Positions 40,484-48,265 of a stretch of DNA of 64,000 bases are shown here, piece after piece. A program made the translations under genes and the position numbers. Location of the stretch: positions 620,001 through 684,000 of the forward strand of contig NZ_VSLD01000001.1 of the NCBI RefSeq assembly GCF_008107445.1. The letters run 5' to 3'. Source of the stretch: Arthrobacter echini (GTDB taxonomy: Bacteria; Actinomycetota; Actinomycetes; Actinomycetales; Micrococcaceae). The notes under the pieces were generated by a model, which worked only from the letters and a program-made list of their open reading frames with translations, made no database searches and was not told the origin of the DNA. The number at the start of each line of letters is the position of its first letter. The stretch's first letter is position 1.

Positions 40484-41947
40484 CTAGCCTGGAATCCAGC
40501 GGGCCGCCTCCTGCCCGAGGTCGGCGCGCCTCCCGAGGTCCATCTTGTCGAGGAGCACCACACTCATATTCGACCGGGGATTCCTGGCGAACAGGTCACG
40601 GTGGTCGTCGACGAAGGCCCAGTAGAGCGCGTCCCAGCTGAACCGCCAGGGTCCGTCCCGGAAGTCACTCATCTTCTTGATGTAGTTGCTGCCGCTGACA
40701 TAGGGCTTGGTGGTGATCATGGTGCCGGCCGCGTACTGGCTCATCGCGTAGACGTTGGGCACCATCACCCAGTCGTAGGCGTCGATGAACATCTCCATGA
40801 ACCACTCGTAGACGGCATCCGGCCGCGCCCGCATCAGGAGCGCCGCGTTGCCGAGGATCATGAGCCGTTCGATGTGGTGGGCGTAGGCGGTATCGAGGAC
40901 ACGGGTGATCACGGAATCCACCGGCGCCAGACCGGTGTCACCGGTCCACCATCGGGGGTCGAGATCCGCCGTGAGCCCGAGCGTGTTGCCGGTTCGCATC
41001 TCGCTGCCCCGCAGCACGTAGGAGGCGCGGATGTACTCACGCCACCCGATGACCTGCCGGATGAACCCCTCCACACTGGCGATGGGAGTCTCGTGCCTGG
41101 CGGCGAAGTCGAGAGCCAGGTCGACGACCTCCGCGGGGTCGAGGAGTCCGCAGTTCAGGCTCGAGCTCAGCGCCGAGTGGAACAGATAGGTCTGCCCCTC
41201 CGCGATCGCATCCTCGTAGGGGCCGAAGAGCTCGAACCGTTCGCTCAGGAAGGCCTCCAGCGCATCGGACGCCTGCTGGTGGGTCACCGGCCAGGAGAAG
41301 GCCTCGGCGTTCCCGGGATTGTCCGGGAACGCCGCCTGCGCCCAGGCGATCGCCTCCTCCACCTCGGGCGGCCGGTGGAACCTCGGCAGCTCCGGCACGG
41401 TGATCTTCCGGGGGAGCTTCTTGCGGTTGTCGGTGTCGAAACTCCACTTCCCGCCCTCGGGCGAGCCATCTGCGCCCACCATGATGCCGAGTCGCTTGCG
41501 CTGCCACTCGTAGAAGGTCTGCATCCGCCAGGAATGGGAGGAGAAGTAGGTGGCGAAGACGTCCCTCGAGGTGAGGAACTGAGGAGTCTCGAGCACGCGT
41601 GCCTCGACACCGGCATCAGCGAGGGTGGTGCCGAGCCGTCGCTCGAGCCACTCGTCGACGACGTCGTAGTAGGTCACCCGTGTGGCCTCGAGCTCCCGCA
41701 GCACGGTGGCGAGCCGCTGCTGGCTCGCCACGTCCGCAGAGGTTTCCACATACTGCACGGCGTAGCCGGCTTCGGCCAGCCGTCGGGAGAAGATCGTCAT
41801 GGCCGCCCGGTGCAGGACGAGCTTCTGCTGGTGGAACCGGAGGCTGCGGAACAGGAGGTCGTCCTCGAGGAGAACGAAAGTCGTGTCCGGCGAAGCCCCG
41901 AGATGCTCCTCGAAGAGCTGGTGCGGCAGGACGAGTTGAACGTGCAC
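40484..41947 (-). CDS. PhrB/FeS-BCP-type photolyase-cryptochrome lacking the FeS cysteines
   Basis: 487 residues from GTG 41947 (after AGGAAGG). It belongs to the 'deoxyribodipyrimidine photolyase-related' family that includes (6-4) photolyase PhrB. Visible: N-terminal VQLVLPHQLF, central VIGWREYIRASY, LNCGLLDPAEVVDL, and the FAD-region MSQYAAGTMITTKPYVSGSN. Family members normally carry four Cys for a [4Fe-4S] cluster, three of them just after MSDY. Here MSDF is followed by RDGPWRF and LYWAF, and the protein has only one Cys. It may repair (6-4) photoproducts without a cluster or act as a photoreceptor. Confidence 0.88.
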   Translation of the reverse strand: MHVQLVLPHQLFEEHLGASPDTTFVLLEDDLLFRSLRFHQQKLVLHRAAMTIFSRRLAEAGYAVQYVETSADVASQQRLATVLRELEATRVTYYDVVDEWLERRLGTTLADAGVEARVLETPQFLTSRDVFATYFSSHSWRMQTFYEWQRKRLGIMVGADGSPEGGKWSFDTDNRKKLPRKITVPELPRFHRPPEVEEAIAWAQAAFPDNPGNAEAFSWPVTHQQASDALEAFLSERFELFGPYEDAIAEGQTYLFHSALSSSLNCGLLDPAEVVDLALDFAARHETPIASVEGFIRQVIGWREYIRASYVLRGSEMRTGNTLGLTADLDPRWWTGDTGLAPVDSVITRVLDTAYAHHIERLMILGNAALLMRARPDAVYEWFMEMFIDAYDWVMVPNVYAMSQYAAGTMITTKPYVSGSNYIKKMSDFRDGPWRFSWDALYWAFVDDHRDLFARNPRSNMSVVLLDKMDLGRRADLGQEAARWIPG

Positions 41948-42066
41948 GGAGGCTGCCTTCCTGGCGGGACGATGCTCGGATGTCACCCTAGCGGCCGCAA
42001 CCGGCAGCACCGGCAGCTTCGGCAAAATCGGCGGCGCCGGCGGCGCCGGGAACACCGGCGGCACCG

Positions 42067-42131
42067 GACAGGGGGCCGTGGGGGCCTGGGGTCCGTGGGG
42101 CCGTGGGTGCCTGGGGGTCGTGGGTGCCGCC
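42067..42131 (+). other. G-run tract with G-quadruplex potential
   Basis: Seven runs of three to five G separated by 2-8 nt (for example GGGGG-CC-TGGGGG and TGGGG-TCC-GTGGGG) on the plus strand, in the 188-bp gap between the photolyase and mscL genes, both read on the minus strand. Just before it (42000-42065) is a CCGGCG-rich stretch with GGC(A/G)CCGGC-like short repeats. No gene is seen. Confidence 0.6.
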
Positions 42132-42135
42132 GGTC

Positions 42136-42552
42136 CTACCGGGTGTCCCGAGCCGCCAGGTCCTTGAGCAGATCGCGCATCTCGGTGAGCAGGGCGGTGT
42201 CCACGGGCGTGGGCTCCTCCTCGGAGTCCCCGGCCGAGGTCAGGGCCCGGAGCCGCTCCTTGGCCCGGTTCATGGGGAGCACGAAAACGAAGTACACCAC
42301 GGCAGCCGTGATGAGGAAGGAGATGATCGCCGTCAGGACGGCCCCGAAATCCACGAAGGTGGCCTCGTTGCCCGGCCTGATGGGGAAGCCGACCCCGGCG
42401 GCGTCCACACCACCGGCGGACGCGATGACCGGATTGACGATGTTCTCGGTGAATGCGCCGACGAGGGCCGTGAACGCGCCACCGATCACCACGGCGATCG
42501 CCAGCTCGATGACGTTGCCCCGCATGATGAAATCCCTGAATCCCTTGAACAC
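42136..42552 (-). CDS. mscL: large-conductance mechanosensitive channel
   Basis: 138 residues. N-terminal MFKGFRDFIMRGNVIELAIAVVIGGAF is the conserved S1/TM1 region with the gating Gly residues. TM2 is at about 72-96 (FGAVLTAIISFLITAAVVYFVFVLP), and the C-terminal cytoplasmic helix bundle follows. It opens on membrane tension to release solutes after hypo-osmotic shock. It stands alone. Confidence 0.96.
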   Translation of the reverse strand: MFKGFRDFIMRGNVIELAIAVVIGGAFTALVGAFTENIVNPVIASAGGVDAAGVGFPIRPGNEATFVDFGAVLTAIISFLITAAVVYFVFVLPMNRAKERLRALTSAGDSEEEPTPVDTALLTEMRDLLKDLAARDTR

Positions 42553-42651
42553 TGTTTTCCTCCGGATGCTTCGGCTGCCGCCTGGTACAGCCTCACCCTA
42601 ATCAGCCCGTCCCCGTGTGTCCGCGATCGGCGGCCCCGACCACGTGCGGGG

Positions 42652-43212
42652 TCAGCGACCGGCGTGGACGATCAGGTCGACGACGTCGAGCAACGCCGCG
42701 ATCTCGCCGGCGCTCGTGCGGCCGGAGCCGGCGGAGGCGAAGAACGCTGCGTCGTAGTACAGGCCGTCGCCGAGGAGCTTGACGGCGAGCGCCGTGGTGC
42801 GATTGCCGAGTTGGGATTCCAGGGCATCGAGCCACCGGTCCTGGATCTCGGCCAGCGATGCCTTCGCCGTGGGGTGCCCCTGCTGGGCCAATCGCGCCAT
42901 GGAGACCAGCGAGCGGTCGAGGGCGCTGTCCTCGAAGATCGAGGTTCGCACGTAGTAGCGGGCCGCCCCTTCGGGATCCGCCCGCATGGCCTCGCGGTCC
43001 ACCTCGGCCAGGGAACGGAGGCGCGCGGCCAGACCGTCCACGAGTGCCTCCTTGGACGGGAAGTGGTAAAGGAGGCCACCCTTGGACACGTCGGCTGCAG
43101 CGGCGACGGCGTCCATCGTCGCTGCCCGCTCACCGGCGCGGATCAGGGCGCTCTCGAAGCTGTCGAGGATGCGCTCGCGGGAACTGGACACGACCCCGAT
43201 GATACCCGTCAC
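42652..43212 (-). CDS. TetR-family repressor
   Basis: 186 residues. The N-terminal TetR HTH is at about 12-58 (RAATMDAVAAAADVSKGGLLYHFPSKEAL). The C-terminal ligand-binding region resembles TetR_C_37-type repressors of efflux pumps. It is divergent from a DHA2 efflux gene 41 nt away, so it almost certainly represses that gene and itself. The ligand is unknown. Confidence 0.93.
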   Translation of the reverse strand: MTGIIGVVSSSRERILDSFESALIRAGERAATMDAVAAAADVSKGGLLYHFPSKEALVDGLAARLRSLAEVDREAMRADPEGAARYYVRTSIFEDSALDRSLVSMARLAQQGHPTAKASLAEIQDRWLDALESQLGNRTTALAVKLLGDGLYYDAAFFASAGSGRTSAGEIAALLDVVDLIVHAGR

Positions 43213-43224
43213 CTTTCTTGTACT

Positions 43225-43244
43225 GTACCGGCTGGACGGTTTAC
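43225..43244. promoter_or_regulatory. imperfect palindrome between TetR and MFS genes
   Basis: GTACCG-N6-CGGTTTAC has a TACCG/CGGT-TA symmetry and lies in the 41-bp space between the divergent starts at 43212 and 43254. Any repressor bound here would block both promoters. The symmetry is modest. Confidence 0.4.
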
Positions 43245-43253
43245 CTTAGAGGA

Positions 43254-44843
43254 ATGACGACCGTGAATACCTCCGCCACTGCTGTGCCCGGGGTGACCTC
43301 GAACAGCACCCCAGTACCTGCTCCCCTCGCGGGCCGCCGCGAATGGTTCGCCCTCGCAGTCCTGATGCTGCCCGTACTCCTGGTCTCGGTCGACAACACG
43401 GTGCTGAGTTTCGCGCTGCCGGAGATCTCGCGCTACTTCGAGACCAGCGGGACCATGCTGCTGTGGATCGTGGACAGCTACCCGCTCGTGCTCGCCGGAC
43501 TCCTGGTGGTCATGGGAAGCCTCGGGGACCGCTTCGGTCGTCGTCGCCTGCTGATGATCGGCGCCGCCGGCTTCGCGCTCTTCTCGGTGGCGGCAGCATT
43601 CGCCCCCACCGCGGCGTTCCTCCTGGCGTCGCGCGTGGGCCTCGGCGTCTTCGGTGCAATGCTCATGCCCTCGACCCTGTCGCTGATCCGCAACATCTTC
43701 GCCGACCGCAACCAGCGACGCATCGCCATTGCCGTCTGGGCCGCCGGCTTCTCGTCCGGAGCCGCCCTGGGGCCCCTCCTCGGCGGAGTGCTGCTCGAGA
43801 ACTTCTGGTGGGGCTCGGTCTTCCTCCTGGCCGTCCCGGTGCTGGTGCTCATGCTCGCCCTGACCCCGATCCTGGTGCCCGAATCGAAGGACCCGGCTCC
43901 CGGTCGGATCGATGTCGTGAGTATCGTGCTCTCGATCGCGACCATGCTCCCGATCGTCTACGGCATCAAGAATCTCGCTACCGATGGTCCGCTGCTCGTC
44001 TCGGCGACAGCAGCCTTCATCGGCCTCGCATCGGGCATCGCCTTCGTCACGCGCCAGCTCCACCGTCCCGACCCGATGCTCGATGTACGCCTGTTCACCG
44101 TACGGGCCTTCTCGGGCGCCGTCCTGGTCAATCTGCTGGCGCTCTTCTCCCTCGTCGGGTTCCTCTTCTTCGTCTCGCAGCACCTGCAGCTCGTGCTCGG
44201 GCTCAGTCCCCTCGACGCCGGGCTCATCCTGCTTCCCGGGCTCCTGGTGACCATCGTGGCGGGTCTCGCCGTCGTGCCGGTGGTACGTCATCTGCCTCCG
44301 CACGCGGTCGTCTCGGTCTCACTGCTCTTCTCGGCGGTCGCCTACGCGATGATCGCCCTGCTCGACGACGGAGGCTCGGCCGGCTTCCTCATGCTCGCGT
44401 TCGTGATCCTGGGGCTCGGCGTCGGAGCGTCCGAGACGATCTCGAACGACCTCATCCTCTCGACCGTCCCGGCAGCGAAGGCCGGAGCGGCGTCGGCCAT
44501 CTCGGAGACCGCCTACGAGGTGGGCTCCGTCCTCGGCACAGCAGTGCTGGGCAGCATCCTTCTGGCGACCTATCAGCAGAATCTCGTACTTCCCGGCGGA
44601 CTCACCGAGGCCCAGGTGGAATCGTCCACCGAGACGCTCGGCGGTGCCGTGGAGGTCGCGTCCCAGCTGACGCCCGCCGGCGCCTCACTCCTGCGGGACT
44701 CGGCGTTCCACGCGTTCGACAGCGGGGTGACCATCACCTCGGGTATCGCCGCCCTCCTGATGGTCGGGGCGTCCGTCCTGGCAGCGTGGAGTCTGCGCGG
44801 AAGCGCGAAGACCGAGCCTGTGGCCCCAGCACGGTCTGCGTGA
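43254..44843 (+). CDS. MFS drug efflux transporter, DHA2 (14-TM) family
   Basis: 529 residues with about 14 transmembrane segments. Motif A is GSLGDRFGRRRLLMIG (between TM2 and TM3) and the D1 motif DNTVLSFALPEI lies in TM1. These are proton-driven exporters of cationic or amphiphilic drugs (EmrB/QacA/LfrA group). ATG 43254 follows AGAGGA. It is controlled by the adjacent TetR protein. Confidence 0.94.
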   Translation: MTTVNTSATAVPGVTSNSTPVPAPLAGRREWFALAVLMLPVLLVSVDNTVLSFALPEISRYFETSGTMLLWIVDSYPLVLAGLLVVMGSLGDRFGRRRLLMIGAAGFALFSVAAAFAPTAAFLLASRVGLGVFGAMLMPSTLSLIRNIFADRNQRRIAIAVWAAGFSSGAALGPLLGGVLLENFWWGSVFLLAVPVLVLMLALTPILVPESKDPAPGRIDVVSIVLSIATMLPIVYGIKNLATDGPLLVSATAAFIGLASGIAFVTRQLHRPDPMLDVRLFTVRAFSGAVLVNLLALFSLVGFLFFVSQHLQLVLGLSPLDAGLILLPGLLVTIVAGLAVVPVVRHLPPHAVVSVSLLFSAVAYAMIALLDDGGSAGFLMLAFVILGLGVGASETISNDLILSTVPAAKAGAASAISETAYEVGSVLGTAVLGSILLATYQQNLVLPGGLTEAQVESSTETLGGAVEVASQLTPAGASLLRDSAFHAFDSGVTITSGIAALLMVGASVLAAWSLRGSAKTEPVAPARSA

Positions 44844-44950
44844 CAGGCCGGTAGGACAGCGGTTGCAGGAGCAGCTGACACTACTGTTGATGGCGGTGGC
44901 CCCTGCAGCGGGACAGCTCCGCCACGGATGATCCCGATCGAAGGACGAGC

Positions 44951-46210
44951 ATGGCCGATCAGCAGGACGAGCGCGGCGGTACGAGCGAGGGTGGAAACAG
45001 CGGCAGCGGCAGCGGCAGCGATCAAGGCGGCAACAGCGGCAGCGCCGACGGAAGGACGTCAGGCGCCACGACGGCGGGCGCGATGATGCAGCGCATCCGC
45101 CGCGGAGCGCCCCTCGCAGCCCTGACCACTACGACGTCCATCGTCGGCCGGATCCTCGTCATCGCGGTCGCGCTCATCGGTCTGTACTATCTCCTGTCCG
45201 CGCTCTGGGTCGTGGTCCTCCCCGTGATCCTAGCCCTCCTCCTGTCCTCGGTCCTCTGGCCCGTCAACGCTCTCCTGCGCCGGATCCTCCCGCCGGCGCT
45301 GGCCGCAGCCATCACAATCGTCGGGTTCCTGGCCGTCGTGGTCGGAGTGGGGTGGCTCACGGTAGTACTTTCCGTCGACGGCGTGCGGGAGCTCTCCACC
45401 AAGGCCGTCGAGAACATCCGGAATATCGGGGAGTTCGCGGAGTCGCTGCCGTTCAACATCCCCAACGTCGACGTGGACGAGCTCCTCACGTCGGCGCTCA
45501 ACTGGATCCAGGCGAACGTGGCGGTGATCCTGACACGCGTGACGGCCGGCGTCGGGACGCTCGGCTCCGTCACCGTGACGATCCTGCTGGCGCTGGTCCT
45601 CACCTTCTTCAGTCTCAAGGACGGCGACCGGCTCGCCGGCTGGCTGCTGCGGTGGACCACCGGCACGGTCTTCGTGCATGCCGGCGAAGTCTTCTCGAGA
45701 AGCTGGAAGACCCTCTCCGCCTACGTCCTCTCGCAGGCTGCCGTCGCGCTCGTGGACGCCGTCTTCATCGGACTCGGGCTGTGGTTCCTCGATGTCCCGC
45801 TGGCCCTGCCGCTGGCGATCCTCGTCTTCTTCGGCGGTTTCCTCCCCGTCATCGGAGCAGTCGCAACAGGGCTCCTCGCCACCCTGGTCGCGCTCCTGGC
45901 CGAGGGGTGGGTCGACGCACTGGTCGTCCTCGGCATCGTCCTGCTCGTCCAGCAGCTCGAGAGCAATGTCCTGCAACCGATCCTGGTGGGCAAGTCGCTC
46001 AAGATCCATCCGGCCGTCGTCCTCACGGGCGTGACCGCGGGAGGCACTCTGTTCGGTATCGTCGGGGCCTTCCTGGCAACGCCGATCGTCGCCGTGGTGA
46101 TGGTCGCCCTGCAGTACGCCCGGGAGCAGATGCTCGAGCCCGCGGCAGTGCCGCATCTCGACACCGGCGAGGAACTCATCAGGAGCGAGACGGAGGCCGG
46201 TGGTTCCTGA
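44951..46210 (+). CDS. AI-2E family membrane permease
   Basis: 419 residues. A 45-residue N-terminal Gly/Ser/Asp tail is followed by the AI-2E_transport core of about eight segments (first at about 65-95, last at about 365-395), including FFGGFLPVIGAVATG and QQLESNVLQPILVGKSLKIHP. The family includes TqsA and Na+/H+ antiporter-like members; substrate unknown. It ends 15 nt before the broken GAF-ANTAR gene, convergently. Confidence 0.9.
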   Translation: MADQQDERGGTSEGGNSGSGSGSDQGGNSGSADGRTSGATTAGAMMQRIRRGAPLAALTTTTSIVGRILVIAVALIGLYYLLSALWVVVLPVILALLLSSVLWPVNALLRRILPPALAAAITIVGFLAVVVGVGWLTVVLSVDGVRELSTKAVENIRNIGEFAESLPFNIPNVDVDELLTSALNWIQANVAVILTRVTAGVGTLGSVTVTILLALVLTFFSLKDGDRLAGWLLRWTTGTVFVHAGEVFSRSWKTLSAYVLSQAAVALVDAVFIGLGLWFLDVPLALPLAILVFFGGFLPVIGAVATGLLATLVALLAEGWVDALVVLGIVLLVQQLESNVLQPILVGKSLKIHPAVVLTGVTAGGTLFGIVGAFLATPIVAVVMVALQYAREQMLEPAAVPHLDTGEELIRSETEAGGS

Positions 46211-46225
46211 CCGGGAGCAGCTGGG

Positions 46226-46863
46226 TCAGAGGCTGAGCGAACGGTGCAGGACGGCCTGAGCGGTGTCGCGGAGAGTCGTGTTGTGCGATACGGGCGTGGG
46301 CCCGCAGGCGCTGGAATGCTTCAGCGGTGTCGATGTCCGCCGTGTAGGCGAGCATGCCCTTCGCCTGTTCGATGAGGATCCTGCTGTTGAGGGCGCGTTG
46401 CAGCTGCTCGTTGACGACGGCGGACTCGCGGATGGTGCGCTCCTGCAGGATGCTGATCGTGGAAACATCGGCCAGTGCCTGCCCGATGGCGATGTCCTCG
46501 GCATTCAGCTCACCGGTCTCGACGCGGAACAGGTTCATGGCGCCGATGCTCCTGCCCCGGACCCGCAGCGGGAAGGCGTGCACGGAGCGGAACCCCCGTG
46601 GTGTAGCACTCCACGCAGGGCCCCACACCGGTTTTTTGCTGCAGCACGTCCACCAGGTGGCTCTCCTCGCTGGTGGAGGCCAGCACCTGCAGAACGCCGT
46701 CCGGACCTGCGAGCATCAGCCCGGCGGCGGTTGCATCAAGCAGCGCGACGGTCTCCTCGACGAGCGTGTGCAGCAGATCCAGCGAATCGTACTCATCGAC
46801 CAGCGTGTCCGCGATCCGGACGAATGCGGCACCGACCCTGCTTGCGCGAGTGGTGAGATCCAT
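46226..46863 (-). pseudogene. GAF-ANTAR regulator broken by deletion and frameshift
   Basis: Three reading frames together resemble one GAF-ANTAR protein. Frame one, from ATG 46863, gives SRVGAAFVRIADTLVDEYDS... up to GVGPCVECYTTGV. The expected 20-25 residues of the GAF domain are then missing, and the sequence resumes in another frame at GFRSVHAFPLRVRG near 46605. This continues through the ANTAR part (RILIEQAKGMLAY). One extra base near 46286 moves the end, HNTTLRDTAQAVLHRSLSL, into a third frame that stops at 46226. A functional product is unlikely. It follows an intact GAF-ANTAR gene by 32 nt. Sequencing error could explain the one-base change but not the larger loss. Confidence 0.8.
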
Positions 46864-46895
46864 GGACACCAATTTGGGGGCGTCGACAGCCCTGC

Positions 46896-47639
46896 CTACG
46901 GGCTCGATGACGGCGAGAAGTCGAGCCGCCTCGCCAGGACCTCGTTCGAGGTCTCACGAACGCTCTGGCCGTTTGCGAACGCGTGACCCCTGAGAAGCAG
47001 CAGTGCGTCCGCGGCGGTACCGCCGATCTGGGCGAGGACCATCCCGGTGGCCTGGTGGATCTCCCGACGCGACCCGGACGGCCCGGGCGGGGAATCGTCA
47101 GCGGCATCCGGAGCCAGAAGCCGACGCAGCAGGCTCCAGGCCGCTCTGTCCGCCAGGACCCGTGCGCTCATCAGGTCTGTGTCGCTCAGCGGTCCGGGCG
47201 TGGTGCTGTACAGCTCGACCACTCCGACATCGATGGCTCCGATGACGAGCGGGAAGACGAACATCGCCTGGACCCCGGTGGGTCCCAGCGCCTTTCCGAA
47301 GACCGGCCACCGCTCGTACGCCATGGACTGCGCGTAGGGCAGGAGCACCTGTGTCCGGGAGTGGGCTGCCACCCAGCGGGGACCCTCGCCCAGATCGAAC
47401 TGCAGCTCGTCCAGTCGCCCTGCCGTCGCATCGCTCGCGTACAGGGCGGTCTCGCCCTCCGATCCGCTGAAGGCGGACAGGGCGGCGCCCGAGACCGGCA
47501 GCGCATCGATGAAGGACCAGCACAGGGTGGAACACAGTCCGCCCAGTCCGTTCGGTCCGGTCATCCACGCACCACGTGCGGCGGTGACGCGGTCAGGGAA
47601 GGCTCGTGCACCACCGCTGCCTCCCCTCCGGTCCTTCAC
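46896..47639 (-). CDS. GAF-ANTAR transcription antitermination regulator
   Basis: 247 residues from GTG 47639. The GAF sensor is at about 45-165 and the ANTAR RNA-binding domain at about 175-230 (SRREIHQATGMVLAQIGGTAADALLLLRGHAF). ANTAR proteins bind paired RNA hairpins and prevent termination; the GAF domain senses an unknown small molecule or redox state. The broken copy lies just downstream. Confidence 0.88.
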   Translation of the reverse strand: MKDRRGGSGGARAFPDRVTAARGAWMTGPNGLGGLCSTLCWSFIDALPVSGAALSAFSGSEGETALYASDATAGRLDELQFDLGEGPRWVAAHSRTQVLLPYAQSMAYERWPVFGKALGPTGVQAMFVFPLVIGAIDVGVVELYSTTPGPLSDTDLMSARVLADRAAWSLLRRLLAPDAADDSPPGPSGSRREIHQATGMVLAQIGGTAADALLLLRGHAFANGQSVRETSNEVLARRLDFSPSSSP

Positions 47640-47683
47640 GTCGTCCGAGCGTCACGCCACACCGCGTCAGGAGGCCGAGTGTA

Positions 47684-47703
47684 GCCGCCGCCCCGGCGGC
47701 GGC
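47684..47703. other. GC-only hairpin upstream of GAF-ANTAR gene
   Basis: GCCGCCGCC-CC-GGCGGCGGC, a perfect 9-bp inverted repeat, 45 nt upstream of the GTG start at 47639. Nothing else is seen in 47640-47899, and no gene there. It could lie in the leader of the GAF-ANTAR mRNA. Such GC triplet runs also arise by chance in this genome. Confidence 0.4.
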
Positions 47704-47899
47704 GTGCGGAGGGGAAGGATCGGGACGGTCAGCGGAGCGGGACCCGCCTTGACACGCTTCGCGTCGATACAGCGCTGTGATGACAGTTGCCCTGGACCCC
47801 GGCTCCCATGATCACCCCCGTGGCCATCACCGCGCATCCCAGGACTCCCATGGCGCAGCAACCCGACCGCACTCCGCCGGCAACGACCGCCGAGCGTGA

Positions 47900-48229
47900 T
47901 CATGCCGCCCCGCGGATCATCCACACATCGCGACCCGCGACGACCCTCCCGTCCCCGGCCGCGATGACCCGGCAGCGGCCCACGCACTGCTCGACCAGCA
48001 GCGCGAGACCAGCAGGCAACTCCAGGCCGCCGTCGAGAGCCGCGACCTCGTCGGCCAGGCCAAGGGCATCCTCATGGAACGTCACAGCATCACCGCCGAG
48101 GCCGCATTCGCCCTGCTGCAGGGCCAGAGCTCCCGCAGGAACAGCAGACTCGTGGACGTCGCCGAACAGCTCATCGACCCGGGCCCGGCCGAGCGGGCCG
48201 AAACACGCCCACAACGCACGCGGCTGTAG
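47900..48229 (+). pseudogene. ANTAR-domain gene remnant without start
   Basis: An open frame after an in-frame stop at 47897 gives, from about 47966, DPAAAHALLDQQRETSRQLQ and then VESRDLVGQAKGILMERHSI. This is a good ANTAR domain ending at TAG 48227-48229. No usable start codon exists in the frame, and no GAF or other N-terminal domain precedes it in this frame. It looks like the 3' end of a decayed GAF-ANTAR gene, the third in this stretch. A short frame-shifted ATG upstream (47850) might drive part of it. Confidence 0.65.
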
Positions 48230-48265
48230 CATCGGCCCATACCCCGGATCAGGGACAATGGAGAC

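Noticed and set aside
40457-42601. 714-codon open frame on the plus strand across the photolyase and mscL genes
   Set aside because: Both minus-strand genes have strong family motifs; the plus-strand frame has none and runs across their gap, a GC-rich shadow.
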